Notes: generated by a model not told the origin, from the letters alone. Shown: positions 9,301 through 17,357, counted from the stretch's first letter. The stretch: 64,000 bases of DNA from an uncultured Chlorobiota bacterium (GCA_947311255.1 CAMZKL010000016.1:1-64000); one strand, 5' to 3'. Numbers and translations: made by a program.

Positions 9301-10214
9301 TAAATAGGTTTCATAAAGGTGCATTTGAATATGCAAAAGAATTAGGACTTGATGTTTTGCCAATAATTATTCAGGGTGCAGGAGATTGTATTCCAAAAGG
9401 AGAACCATTTTTAAAATCTGGGCAAGTAAGTATTAATATTTTAGAAAGAATTAATGTTACTAATTTCGGAAACACAAGCAGAGAACAAGCAAAAAACATT
9501 CGCAAATTTATGCAAAAAGAATATTCTAAAATTAGAGAAAAGTATGAAAATACGAAATATTTTAGAACAAAATTAATAGCAAATTACATTTACAAAACCC
9601 CTGTGTTAGAGCATTATACACGCATTAAAACACTGCTTGAAAAGAACTACGAAATTTTTAATAACATAATACCTAAAAAAGCACATATTACCGACATAGG
9701 CACTGGCTATGGTTATATGCCCTATATGCTGAACTTTGTTTCAAAAGAAAGAACTTTTACAGGAATAGATTATGATTGTACAAAAATAAATACTGCACAA
9801 AATAATATTTCTAAAAATGACAATTTAAACTTCATTTGTGGTGATGCATTAGAATTGGAGTTTGAAAAAAGTGATGTTTTTACAATTTTAGATGTTCTGC
9901 ATTATATGCCAAAAGAAAAGCAAAAAGCATTAATTGAAAAATGTATGCAAAACTTAAAACCAAATGGACAAATAATTATTCGTGATGGAAATTCTGAAAT
10001 GAAAAAGAAACATAAAGGAACAAAACTCACCGAATTTTTCTCAACAAAACTATTTAAGTTTAATAAAACACAATATGGGCAACTTCATTTCACATCAAAA
10101 AAAGAAATTTTACAAATAGTTGAGCCATATAATTTTAAAGTTGAACTTATTGATGAAACAAAATTCACCTCTAATATTGTTTTTGTTTTAAAAAGTAGTA
10201 CATTTGAGAAATGA
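6345..10214 (+). CDS. MMPL/RND-type exporter fused to a PlsC acyltransferase and a SAM methyltransferase
   Basis: A 1,289-residue three-part membrane protein. Residues 1-810 form an MMPL (RND superfamily) exporter: a first membrane helix at 13-32, a periplasmic region, a helix block at about 273-425 with SLGVGSILVGISIDYSLHIF, and a second repeat of it at about 670-810 with IFGLGIDYSIFI. After another helix (about 838-860) comes a 1-acylglycerol-3-phosphate acyltransferase-like domain (about 895-1050) with NHQAHID at 908-914 and FPEGTRS at 975-981. A class I methyltransferase follows (about 1085-1280, DIGTGYGY at 1117). MMPL-acyltransferase pairs are known near aryl-polyene/flexirubin genes, but no such genes are visible here. 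It probably modifies and exports a lipid; the substrate is unknown. A GC-rich palindrome (6568-6598) lies in frame in the periplasmic part. Confidence 0.88.
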   Translation: MFKQLYHFFKTKKLILAILVLLAFGTTIYTALQIKTIEDISKVIPSDNELKRFNFATKQIKFNDRIIIHVSQKKSVALASSNTDSIFNPENLIAFSDSLTEYLQQNYPKYIAEIKNTVSENVMNDVYEIFYNHLPIFLEEKDYAKIDTILQEDEINKTLEADLKTLISPASLVIKKFIKRDPLSLTPIALKKLNNLQFDDNYEIYNNHILTKDQKSLLLFVTSKYSNDETGKNLELIQALNKSISETSKKVKNVGAEIFGAPVISAGNAERIKKDIILTVSIALISLFLFLSFFFKRIEVFFVIFLPAAFGAAFSIALIKLIQGEISAISLGVGSILVGISIDYSLHIFTHFRSKKKAENIFKDITMPIFMSSLTTASAFFCLLFVSSEALQDLGLFAGISVLSSAVFALIVLPHFLRKKKDKKGKIKSEYNFIERFASYNFHKNKYLLFILIGFTIFSLFFFNNADFESDMDKMNYMSPKLKLAEKNIENISNDALRKMFFVVTGNNLNEALNKNDKLSDELKQLKKEGSIKQISSINLFLMSDSLQKIRIKKWQNFWTHEKISKLKNDLNIYGKDYGFKEDAFASFISSLNKKQTIIDKKTQKKLIELFGNDLINEKNNITSIVSLIKLEQIDKMNVYNTISTNDDVYIVDKKYITDKIVVILQKDFELLVTISLSVVFLILLIYFGRIELTIITILPMLVSWIWTLTIMWIFDFKFTIFNIIISTFIFGLGIDYSIFITQGLLQKYRYGKNTLNSYKTSVFLSGITTITAIGVLIFAKHPAMRSIAFLSVIGITSVIFVTYTLQPLLFNFLIKQQGKKRSLPITFHDLLSSIAVFLTFVIGAFITTFIYTFIRVIPFGRKKQKLLLHKWLKLVSKAIVYIPVNIKKIINNPFNENFKKPAIIIANHQAHIDITLLLMLHSKMLILTNDWVQNNIFYGRIVKFADFLPTSNGFDKNKEILKEKIKEGYSILIFPEGTRSKNLEINRFHKGAFEYAKELGLDVLPIIIQGAGDCIPKGEPFLKSGQVSINILERINVTNFGNTSREQAKNIRKFMQKEYSKIREKYENTKYFRTKLIANYIYKTPVLEHYTRIKTLLEKNYEIFNNIIPKKAHITDIGTGYGYMPYMLNFVSKERTFTGIDYDCTKINTAQNNISKNDNLNFICGDALELEFEKSDVFTILDVLHYMPKEKQKALIEKCMQNLKPNGQIIIRDGNSEMKKKHKGTKLTEFFSTKLFKFNKTQYGQLHFTSKKEILQIVEPYNFKVELIDETKFTSNIVFVLKSSTFEK
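6568..6598. repeat. In-frame GC-rich palindrome in the MMPL gene
   Basis: CTGTCG (6568-6573) pairs with CGACAG (6593-6598), and TTGCT (6577-6581) with AGCAA (6585-6589), around a TCG loop with a 3-nt internal bulge on each arm. It encodes SVALASSNTDS in the first periplasmic region. The 31 bp are much richer in G+C than the surrounding gene. The complementary strand contains TGTCGGTGT, also found in the inverted repeat at 34-48. Confidence 0.65.
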
Positions 10215-10237
10215 GATTTTAATATAAAATAACAATT

Positions 10238-10576
10238 ATGAAGAAATTACTATTACTAATAGCCATTTTAGTTCTTGGAATAATAACATCAAATGCACAA
10301 AAAATATATTCAGTTAAGTATGAAAGCAGTGCAGATGTTAAAGTATATGTTGTAGATTATGAAAGCAGTGCAGATTTGGTAGTTTATAAAGAAAAATATG
10401 AAAGTTCCGCATCAGGGAACGAAGGCAAATGGTTTTTTGTGAAATATGAGAGTAGTGCAGATAAAAAAATATATTTTGTTGATTATGAGAGTAGTGCAGA
10501 TTTAAAAATATTTTTTGCTGCATATGAAAGCAGTGCAGGTTGGAAAAATAACTCTAAAAAATATTTGATGTATTAA
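10238..10576 (+). CDS. Small secreted YESSAD-repeat protein (DUF6150-like)
   Basis: A 112-residue protein with a signal peptide (MKKLLLLIAILVLGIITSNAQ) followed by six imperfect units of 13-18 residues. Each ends in YESSAD or YESSA preceded by a short VKVYVVD-like strand. The pattern matches my recollection of the Bacteroidota family DUF6150, whose function is unknown. Regular alternation of hydrophobic strands and a YESSA turn suggests a beta-solenoid or small propeller. It starts 23 nt after the MMPL fusion gene and may be read with it. A terminator follows at 10620. Confidence 0.85.
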   Translation: MKKLLLLIAILVLGIITSNAQKIYSVKYESSADVKVYVVDYESSADLVVYKEKYESSASGNEGKWFFVKYESSADKKIYFVDYESSADLKIFFAAYESSAGWKNNSKKYLMY

Positions 10577-10619
10577 ACCTAGTTATGCTTATGAAATATA
10601 TAGATAAATAAATTTTTTT

Positions 10620-10653
10620 ATGTCTTATTATCATTGATAATCAGACATTTTTT
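10620..10653 (+). terminator. Intrinsic terminator after the YESSAD gene
   Basis: ATGTCTTATTATC (10620-10632) pairs with GATAATCAGACAT (10636-10648) with one mismatch and a 3-nt loop, followed by T6. Confidence 0.8.
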
Positions 10654-10892
10654 ATAACTTCTCAAATCTACAAGTTAAATTATTATTTACTAAAAACAGA
10701 AAAATAGTAGCAGTCCAACTTGAACTTAACAATTAAAGCTAAGGTTTTTAAGAATAATGAAATTAAAGAATGTAAAAATTAATAACTTATATTATCATAA
10801 CACGTTAAAACGTGATACTATTCAAAGCAAATTAATACTTTTAACATATTTTAAAAAAGTATGAGTTTGCCCTGAAATTCCAGTTCGTAAGT

Positions 10893-10923
10893 TTTGTTTT
10901 ATAATAAAAAAAGTGTATTTTTG
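10893..10923 (+). promoter_or_regulatory. Bacteroidota-type promoter of rpsA
   Basis: TTTG (10893-10896), a 19-nt spacer and TATTTTTG (10916-10923) match the known Bacteroidota sigma-ABfr consensus TTTG-N19-TAnnTTTG exactly. Transcription is expected to start near 10930, giving a leader of about 50 nt before the rpsA ATG. Confidence 0.8.
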
Positions 10924-10981
10924 CAGTCTTAAATTTTTACCTATATATATTGTCTAACTTATTAAAAAAAATTGTTTAAAA

Positions 10982-13024
10982 ATGAGTGAAAAAGTAAACA
11001 AAAACATTAAGGACGAAAAGCCTGTTGTAGAAAATGAAAAAACTTCTGAAGAAACAAAAATTGAAGAAGTAAAAGAAGTAAAAAAAGAAGAAATAGTAGA
11101 AAAAGTAAAAGAAGAAACTAAAGCAGAAGAAACTTTAGAAGAAGTAAAAGAAGAAACAAAAACAGAAGAAGCTGTTGAAGAAGTAAAAGAAGAAAAAGCA
11201 GTGCCTCAAAGCGTTGAAGAAAACTCTTCTACTATGGATTTTGACTGGGATGCTGCTTCCGCTGATGAAGATGAATATTCAGCAGACAAAAGAACTGAGC
11301 TTTCTCAAATGTATGGAGAAACACTTTCAACGATAACAGAAAAACAAGTTATTGATGGAACTGTAATTGCCCTTACTGATAAAGATGTTGTTATTAACAT
11401 TGGCTACAAATCAGAAGGTATTATTACAAAAAATGAATTTAGATATAATCCTGATTTAAAAGTAGGTGATACTGCCGAAGTTTATATCGAATCACAAGAA
11501 GACAGAACAGGACAATTAGTTCTTTCTCACAAAAAAGCAAGAACACTACGCTCGTGGGAAAAAGTAAATGCATCATTAGACAGCGATGAAATTATTAACG
11601 GTTTCATTAAATGCCGTACAAAAGGTGGTATGATTGTAGATGTATTTGGAATTGAAGCGTTCTTACCAGGTTCTCAAATAGATGTGAAACCTATTAGAGA
11701 CTATGATGCTTACGTCGGAAAAACAATGGAATTTAAAGTTGTAAAAATTAACAAAGAATTTAAAAATGTTGTTGTATCTCATAAAGCTCTTATTGAAGCT
11801 GAATTAGAAGAACAAAGAGCAAAAATTATTGAGCAACTTGAAAAAGGGCAAGTTCTAGAAGGAACAGTTAAAAATATTACTTCTTATGGTGTATTTATTG
11901 ACCTTGGAGGAGTAGATGGATTAATTCATATCACGGATCTTTCATGGGGACGCGTTAACCATCCAGAAGAAGTTGTTGAATTAGACCAAAAAATTAATGT
12001 TGTAATTCTTGATTTTGACGAAAGTAAAAAAAGAATAGCTCTTGGATTAAAACAATTACAAGATCACCCATGGGATTCACTAGATAAAGACCTTAAAGTT
12101 GGAGATAAAGTTGAAGGAAAAATAGTTGTTATTGCAGATTATGGTGCATTTATGGAAATTAAACCAGGTGTTGAAGGTTTAATCCATGTTTCTGAAATGT
12201 CTTGGTCTCAACACCTAAGAACTGCACAAGATTTCTTTAAAGTAGGAGATAAAGTTGAAGCTCAAATTTTAACTCTTGAAAGAGAAGAAAGAAAAATGTC
12301 ACTTGGTATTAAACAATTAAAACCAGATCCATGGGATAATATTACTGAAAAATATCAAGTTGGTTCTAAACAAACTGCAAAAGTTAAAAACTTTACAAAC
12401 TTTGGTATTTTTGTTGAATTAGAAGAAGGTGTTGATGGATTAGTTCATATTTCAGATTTATCTTGGACTAAGAAAATTAAACATCCTGCTGAATTTACTG
12501 AAATTGATTCTATGTTAGATGTTCAAGTTCTTGAAATAGACCCTGAAAACAGAAGATTAAGTCTGGGACACAAACAATTAGAAGAAAATCCTTGGGATGT
12601 TTTTGAAACTTTATTCAATATTGATAGTATTCATGAAGGAACAATTGTTAAAATTGCAAAAAAAGAAGCTTTCATTGCAATGCCATACGGAGTAGAAGCA
12701 GTTTGTCCTGTTACACATCTTATAAAAGAAGATGGTTCAACTCCTTCTGAAGAAGAAAAAATAGAAGTAAAAGTAATAGACTTCCATAAAGAAGCTAAAA
12801 AAATTGTAGTTTCTCATCTTAGAACTTATAAAGAAAGAGCAGGAGGTTCTAAAACTTCAAAATCATCTAAATCTTCTAAAAATTACCAAAGTGATATGGA
12901 AAAAACTACTCTTGGTGATATTAGTAGTCTTTCTGAATTAAAAGATCAGTTAAATAGCGATAGTAAAAAAGCTAAAGCAAAAAAAACTAAAGCTAAAAAA
13001 GAGGATAAAAAAACTGACAAATAA
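10982..13024 (+). CDS. rpsA: 30S ribosomal protein S1
   Basis: A 680-residue S1 protein that holds mRNA on the 30S subunit for initiation. Six S1 (OB-fold) domains can be counted from about residue 120 to 620. The third to fifth are the best conserved (for example GVFIDLGGVDGLIHITDLSW and GIFVELEEGVDGLVHISDLS). An N-terminal extension of about 110 residues is almost entirely Glu, Lys and Val repeats, and the C-terminal 60 residues are Lys/Ser-rich. Both are likely disordered and are common in Bacteroidota S1. Transcription is from a consensus promoter just upstream and ends at a strong terminator at 13041. In this phylum Shine-Dalgarno use is weak, so S1 is thought to matter particularly for start selection. 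Confidence 0.97.
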   Translation: MSEKVNKNIKDEKPVVENEKTSEETKIEEVKEVKKEEIVEKVKEETKAEETLEEVKEETKTEEAVEEVKEEKAVPQSVEENSSTMDFDWDAASADEDEYSADKRTELSQMYGETLSTITEKQVIDGTVIALTDKDVVINIGYKSEGIITKNEFRYNPDLKVGDTAEVYIESQEDRTGQLVLSHKKARTLRSWEKVNASLDSDEIINGFIKCRTKGGMIVDVFGIEAFLPGSQIDVKPIRDYDAYVGKTMEFKVVKINKEFKNVVVSHKALIEAELEEQRAKIIEQLEKGQVLEGTVKNITSYGVFIDLGGVDGLIHITDLSWGRVNHPEEVVELDQKINVVILDFDESKKRIALGLKQLQDHPWDSLDKDLKVGDKVEGKIVVIADYGAFMEIKPGVEGLIHVSEMSWSQHLRTAQDFFKVGDKVEAQILTLEREERKMSLGIKQLKPDPWDNITEKYQVGSKQTAKVKNFTNFGIFVELEEGVDGLVHISDLSWTKKIKHPAEFTEIDSMLDVQVLEIDPENRRLSLGHKQLEENPWDVFETLFNIDSIHEGTIVKIAKKEAFIAMPYGVEAVCPVTHLIKEDGSTPSEEEKIEVKVIDFHKEAKKIVVSHLRTYKERAGGSKTSKSSKSSKNYQSDMEKTTLGDISSLSELKDQLNSDSKKAKAKKTKAKKEDKKTDK

Positions 13025-13040
13025 AAAATAATATAATTTA

Positions 13041-13076
13041 AGGTTCGGGAAACTTTGTTTCTCCGAACCTTTTTTG
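13041..13076 (+). terminator. Intrinsic terminator of rpsA
   Basis: AGGTTCGG-GAAAC (from 13041) pairs with GTTTC-T-CCGAACCT (to 13070) around a TTT loop, followed by T6. Confidence 0.9.
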
Positions 13077-13112
13077 TAAGTTTACATTTAATTAATTGAT
13101 TATTTTTAGAAT

Positions 13113-13457
13113 ATGGAAAACAAATTTGAAGTTATAAAAAAAGAAAAATATACTATAATTCAAGTTTTAGCAAAAAAACTTGATACAAGTATTGCTCCTT
13201 CTTTTAAATCTGAACTCGTTATGATTGCAGGAAATGGTGAAAATAATATGATAATTGATTTAAGTAAAACTGAATATTGTGATTCTTCTGGGCTAAGCTC
13301 AATTTTAATAGCTAACAGGCTTTGCAAAAATGCAAAAGGAAAATTTGTTCTTTCTGGACTCCAAAATGCTGTTGAACGTCTAATTACAATCTCTCAATTA
13401 GATTCTGTGTTAACTATTGAAGATAACTTGGAAAAAGCAGAGAAAAAATTTAATTAA
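13113..13457 (+). CDS. STAS-domain anti-sigma factor antagonist-like protein
   Basis: A 114-residue single STAS domain of SpoIIAA/RsbV type. The phosphorylation loop DSSGLSS sits at 57-63, placing the acceptor serine at 58 as in SpoIIAA. The hydrophobic strand MIIDLSKTEYCD leads into it. In the known family such proteins bind a serine kinase anti-sigma factor when unphosphorylated. No partner kinase or phosphatase gene lies next to it here. In Bacteroidota many orphan STAS proteins have unassigned partners. It is followed after 3 nt by the RNase Z gene, so the two are probably co-transcribed. Confidence 0.9.
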   Translation: MENKFEVIKKEKYTIIQVLAKKLDTSIAPSFKSELVMIAGNGENNMIIDLSKTEYCDSSGLSSILIANRLCKNAKGKFVLSGLQNAVERLITISQLDSVLTIEDNLEKAEKKFN

Positions 13458-13460
13458 AAT

Positions 13461-14384
13461 ATGTCTTTTAAAATTACGATATTAGGCAGTAGTTCAGCAT
13501 TGCCAACATCAAAAAGGTTTCCTTCCGCTCATGTAGTTAATATACATGAGCGTTTTTTTTTGATTGACTGTGGAGAAGGAACTCAAATACAATTGAGAAA
13601 ATTTAAGATAAGTTTTGCCAAAATCAGCCATATCTTCATTACACATCTTCATGGAGATCATTTTTTTGGTATTTTTGGTGTTATATCAACTTTTAACTTG
13701 CTAGGTAGAAAAAATGATATTCATATATATTCTCCTGGTAATCTTGAAAAAAAAGTTTATTCTGTTATTAATAAAAAAGAAATAGGATTTAATATTTTTT
13801 TTCACAGATTATCGCATGAAAATTCAGAAATAATTTATGAAACAAAAAACATTGAGATTTCTGCCTTTCCGCTAGACCACAGAATAGAAACATATGCATA
13901 TCTTTTTAAAGAAAAACCAAAAGAAAGGAATATTAAAAAAGAAGCAATTAAAGAATATAATCTTAGTATAAAAGATATACTTAGTATTAAGAAAGGAAAT
14001 GATTTTATTACAAAAAGTGGGGGTCATATTGAAAATTCAAAACTTAGCATTCCCCCATACAAACCAAGAGCATACGCTTATTGTTCAGACACGAAATATA
14101 AAGAGAGCATTATAAAATACTTAAAAAATATTGATATTTTATACCATGAAGCAACTTTTGCAAGAGATTTATATGAAACAGCGAAGATAACCATGCATTC
14201 TACCTCTGAGGATGCAGCTAAAATTGCATTAAAAGCGAATGTTAAAAAACTCATTATAGGTCATTTTTCAACAAGATATAAGAACACCGACATTATTCTT
14301 AAAGAAGCAAAAGCAATATTCCCAAAAACTCAAGAAGCAAACGACGGCAATGAAATAATTATTCCTTTAATAAGGGAAGAATAA
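13461..14384 (+). CDS. rnz: Ribonuclease Z
   Basis: A 307-residue tRNA 3'-endonuclease of the metallo-beta-lactamase fold, which trims pre-tRNA 3' trailers to allow CCA addition. The zinc motif HLHGDH is at 62-67. Further ligands are expected in PLDHR (about 140), the SDT segment (about 213) and the GHFSTRY segment near residue 270. The N-terminal strand ITILGSSSALPT and FLIDCGEGTQIQL are typical of short-form RNase Z, as is the length. The ATG lies 3 nt after the STAS gene, an operon arrangement often seen in this phylum. Confidence 0.96.
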   Translation: MSFKITILGSSSALPTSKRFPSAHVVNIHERFFLIDCGEGTQIQLRKFKISFAKISHIFITHLHGDHFFGIFGVISTFNLLGRKNDIHIYSPGNLEKKVYSVINKKEIGFNIFFHRLSHENSEIIYETKNIEISAFPLDHRIETYAYLFKEKPKERNIKKEAIKEYNLSIKDILSIKKGNDFITKSGGHIENSKLSIPPYKPRAYAYCSDTKYKESIIKYLKNIDILYHEATFARDLYETAKITMHSTSEDAAKIALKANVKKLIIGHFSTRYKNTDIILKEAKAIFPKTQEANDGNEIIIPLIREE

Positions 14385-14427
14385 TAATTTTTTTAATTTT
14401 ATAATTTTATAAATAAAATCTTCTAAA

Positions 14428-15663
14428 ATGAAACAATTTACATTAATTACAGTTGCAATTTTTATAGTAAGCAATGTTTTTGCTCAAATAAAAACAGACA
14501 AATCTCAGTTCAAATCTTATGAACCGGGGTATTATCAAAACTCAATTCTTAAAGATGTAAGGAATATAAATAAGAAACTGGAAAAAAAGGAACTCCATAA
14601 ACGTTTCCAAATGGATCAGTCGGGTTATAATATTCCATTAAAAGTTAGTGATTATCTATCGGTATGGGCAAATCCTGTTATTTCACAAGGTAATGCAGGA
14701 ACATGTTGGGCATTTTCAACAGTTTCATTTTTAGAATCAGAAGTGTACAGGATTAACAAAAAGAAAGTAAAGCTCTCAGAAATATACACCGCATATTGGG
14801 AATATGTTGAAAAAGCAAAAGGTTTTGTAGAAACAAGAGGGAAATCCTTATTTTCAGAAGGTTCCGAAGGAAATGCAGTTACAAGAGGATGGAAAAAGTA
14901 TGGAACTGTTCCCCAATCTGCATATACAGGACTTCTTCACGGAAGAAAATTTCATACACATTCAAAAATGTTCAAGGAAATGAATACATATCTTGAATCT
15001 TTAAAAGAAAGTAATGCTTGGAACGAAGACCAAGTTATTGAAACAATAAAAGGAATAATGAATTATTATATTGGAAAACCTCCTGTTAGTTTTTTCGTTG
15101 ACGGAAAAAAATATACACCCTTAACATATTTAAAAAACTACATTAAGATTAATCCGGATGATTATGTAGAAATCCTTTCATATAAACAAGCACCATATTG
15201 GAAAAAATGCGAATACAAAGTTCCTGATAACTGGTGGCATAATAAAGATTATTACAATGTTCCATTAGATGTTTTTATGAAAATAGTGAAAAAATCAATT
15301 AAAAACGGATATTCAATGAGTATTGGAGGTGATGTTTCGGAAGCGGGTTTTTTAAGAAGCACACAAGCTGCTATGATTCCTAATTTTGATATACCTTCTG
15401 AATACATTAATGAAGATTCAAGGCAATTCCGTTTTTCTAATAAAACAACAACAGATGACCATGGAATGCATCTTGTAGGATATACTGAAAAAGATGGTAA
15501 TGATTGGTATTTAATTAAAGATTCAAGTTCAGGTTCAAGGAACAATGATAAGAATGCTCCCGAATTCGGTTATTATTTCTTTCATGAAGACTATATTAAA
15601 CTGAAAATGATGGGATTTACAATACATAAAGATGCGGTTAAAGATATATTGAAAAAGTTTTAA
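14428..15663 (+). CDS. Exported C1-family (papain/bleomycin hydrolase-like) cysteine peptidase
   Basis: A 411-residue protein with a signal peptide (MKQFTLITVAIFIVSNVFAQ). The papain-type nucleophile motif is QGNAGTCWAF with Cys93. The histidine is His345 in DDHGMHLVGY. The third papain position, normally Asn in NSWG, reads IKDSSSG, so Asp365 replaces Asn. Asn mainly orients the histidine, so activity may be retained. The insert between Cys and His (about 250 residues) is large, as in aminopeptidase C. The C-terminus has no T9SS domain, so a periplasmic location is likely. No terminator is evident before it; one with a long loop follows at 15683. Confidence 0.85.
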   Translation: MKQFTLITVAIFIVSNVFAQIKTDKSQFKSYEPGYYQNSILKDVRNINKKLEKKELHKRFQMDQSGYNIPLKVSDYLSVWANPVISQGNAGTCWAFSTVSFLESEVYRINKKKVKLSEIYTAYWEYVEKAKGFVETRGKSLFSEGSEGNAVTRGWKKYGTVPQSAYTGLLHGRKFHTHSKMFKEMNTYLESLKESNAWNEDQVIETIKGIMNYYIGKPPVSFFVDGKKYTPLTYLKNYIKINPDDYVEILSYKQAPYWKKCEYKVPDNWWHNKDYYNVPLDVFMKIVKKSIKNGYSMSIGGDVSEAGFLRSTQAAMIPNFDIPSEYINEDSRQFRFSNKTTTDDHGMHLVGYTEKDGNDWYLIKDSSSGSRNNDKNAPEFGYYFFHEDYIKLKMMGFTIHKDAVKDILKKF

Positions 15664-15682
15664 TCCTCAGAATGTTTTTTTT

Positions 15683-15766
15683 AGCGTGGCACGGATTGTA
15701 TTATAATTATGTGAAGAAAGTTTATTTGAAACTCACATTTGCTAAATAAACTGTGCCACGCTTTTT
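15683..15766 (+). terminator. Long-loop inverted repeat, possible terminator
   Basis: AGCGTGGCAC (15683-15692) and its exact complement (15753-15762) enclose 60 nt that contain an inner TTTATTT/AAATAAA hairpin. T5 follows. The size (about 85 bp) and layout resemble the inverted repeat at 34-115, although the stem sequence differs. Confidence 0.55.
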
Positions 15767-15788
15767 AAAAAAAATCATATTCAAAAAA

Positions 15789-16679
15789 ATGCTATCAATA
15801 TTAATTCCCATATATAATTTTGATGTTAGGAAATTTGTAAAAGAACTTCATTTGCAATGTAAAAAGGCTAATGTTGAGTTTGAAATTATATTAGTTGATG
15901 ATGCCTCCAAAAATAAATTTCAAGAATTAAATAAAGTTCTTAAAAAGTTGAAATTTGTTAATTATATTCAACTAAAAGAAAATATAGGACGTTCAAAAAT
16001 TAGAAACCTATTGGCAGAAAAAGCTAAATACGAATATCTTCTTTTTGCTGATTGCGATACTTTTCCTAGTGATGAAAATTTCATAATCAGATATTTAGAA
16101 AATTGTAAAAATAATAAAGTTATTTGCGGAGGAATAACTTATTACAATAAAAAACCTGCTTCCCAAAAAGAGTATTTAAGATGGTTCTACGGAAAAAATA
16201 GAGAAGCAAGAAAAGCTAATGAAAGAAATTTGTATCCAAATAAGTCTTTTATGACAGGCAACTATTTGATTAATAAGGTAATACAAGATGAAATTAAATT
16301 TAATGAAAAAATTTCTCAATACGGACACGAAGATACACTTTTCGGCATTGAACTTAAACGAAAAAATATTATTGTTAAACATATTGACAATCCCATTATT
16401 CATCTTGGATTAGAAACTTGTTCAGAATTTATTGAAAAAACAAAAAAAAGTATTGAAAATTTGCTTTTTTTAACTGAAAATTTCACTTATTCTGAACTTT
16501 ATGAAGATATTAAATTGTTAAAAGTATATAGAAAAACTGCCAATTTTTCATTTTTATTTAAAATATATTTTAAAATTTTTAAAAAAATAACTGAAAAAAA
16601 ACTTTGCAGTAATTCTCCTTCACTCAAACTTTTTGATTTATATAAACTTGCATATTTACATACAATAAAGAATAAGTAA
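15789..16679 (+). CDS. Family 2 glycosyltransferase
   Basis: A 296-residue GT-A fold enzyme. The ATG at 15789 is preferred because it begins the standard first strand (MLSILIPIYNF). An in-frame GTG at 15753 would add 12 Lys-rich residues encoded by the arm of an inverted repeat. Nucleotide-binding features are IILVDDASKN (about 42) and LLFADCDTF, a DxD metal site (about 95). GHEDTLFGIEL (about 187) is the usual acceptor-side ED motif. It transfers a sugar from a nucleotide donor to an unknown glycan, probably for surface polysaccharide. No other polysaccharide gene is next to it. Confidence 0.88.
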   Translation: MLSILIPIYNFDVRKFVKELHLQCKKANVEFEIILVDDASKNKFQELNKVLKKLKFVNYIQLKENIGRSKIRNLLAEKAKYEYLLFADCDTFPSDENFIIRYLENCKNNKVICGGITYYNKKPASQKEYLRWFYGKNREARKANERNLYPNKSFMTGNYLINKVIQDEIKFNEKISQYGHEDTLFGIELKRKNIIVKHIDNPIIHLGLETCSEFIEKTKKSIENLLFLTENFTYSELYEDIKLLKVYRKTANFSFLFKIYFKIFKKITEKKLCSNSPSLKLFDLYKLAYLHTIKNK

Positions 16680-16946
16680 ATTTTATATGAATGCAACTAA
16701 ACGGCAAGCCTTTTGGTCATACAAACGTAATAAACCTAGATTTAAAAACGTTTAATAAGTAAAGCAAAATAAAAATGAAACACCCACAACAAAGATTTTG
16801 ACGGCTAAGGGCATAACTATAATTCAGCACAATGATTACTTGCAGAAGAAAGCAAGTGTTCCTATGTGCAGAGCAAAATAAATATTATCAACAATAAAAA
16901 CATAATCAACTTATTCAATATCAATTAATTATAGGAATTTAGACAC
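16680..16946. other. Intergenic region before the DUF1573 gene
   Basis: 267 bp with no gene. It contains a small perfect hairpin, ACTTGC (16838-16843) with GCAAGT (16852-16857). The segment is slightly less AT-rich than its surroundings. No terminator with a T run and no consensus promoter could be assigned. Confidence 0.4.
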
Positions 16947-17357
16947 ATGAAAAAAATAATTTTAATTACACTTTTTATAAGCACTCTTACTGCTTCAAAT
17001 TTATTTGCTCAGTGGGGAAATAGTACGGGAACTTTAAGTTCGGGAAAGGAAGCCGAAGTTGTTTGGGAGACAATGAATATTGATTTAGGAGAAATAAAAC
17101 AATATAACCCGACTGATGTTGTTTTTAAATTCATAAACAAAGGCGGAAAACCTATAATTATAACAAATGCAAAAGGCTCATGTGGTTGTACGGAAATTGA
17201 ATATTCTCGAAAACCAATTTTGCCGGGCAAATCAACTGAAATTGTTGTTACTTATGATGCTGAAACTTTAGGAGTTTTTAATAAAACGGTTACAATGACA
17301 ATGAATATTGAAAAAAGTAGCCAAGTTCTTCATATTAAAGGAACCGTTATAAAATAA
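16947..17357 (+). CDS. Exported DUF1573 protein
   Basis: A 136-residue protein with a signal peptide (MKKIILITLFISTLTASNLFAQ) and one DUF1573 domain, an Ig-like beta sandwich common in Bacteroidota. Typical features are the WETMNIDLGEIKQ opening strand, the cysteine pair in SCGCTEIEYSRKPILPG, and a final strand VLHIKGTV. The family's function is not established; many members are periplasmic or surface. A short terminator follows at 17385. Confidence 0.92.
   Translation: MKKIILITLFISTLTASNLFAQWGNSTGTLSSGKEAEVVWETMNIDLGEIKQYNPTDVVFKFINKGGKPIIITNAKGSCGCTEIEYSRKPILPGKSTEIVVTYDAETLGVFNKTVTMTMNIEKSSQVLHIKGTVIK

Larger units (their letters stand above)
10577..10981. other. 405-bp intergenic region upstream of rpsA
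   Basis: No gene is visible. Besides the terminator at 10620 and the rpsA promoter, it holds AAATCTACAAG (10664-10674), one base different from the left end of the structured repeat at 6074. About 60 nt later comes a CAGTCC-to-AAGG stretch resembling that repeat's right end, so this may be a degenerate copy. CACGTT/AACGTG (10801-10814) is a short palindrome. Confidence 0.45.

Noticed and set aside
10313..10545. CRISPR-like array in the repeated DNA of the small gene
   Set aside because: The repeats are codon-level repeats of a coding sequence (YESSAD units), unevenly spaced, with a signal peptide and proper stop.
15753..15788. GTG start of the glycosyltransferase at 15753
   Set aside because: The extra residues are encoded by an inverted-repeat arm and its T run. 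The family start motif begins at the ATG at 15789.
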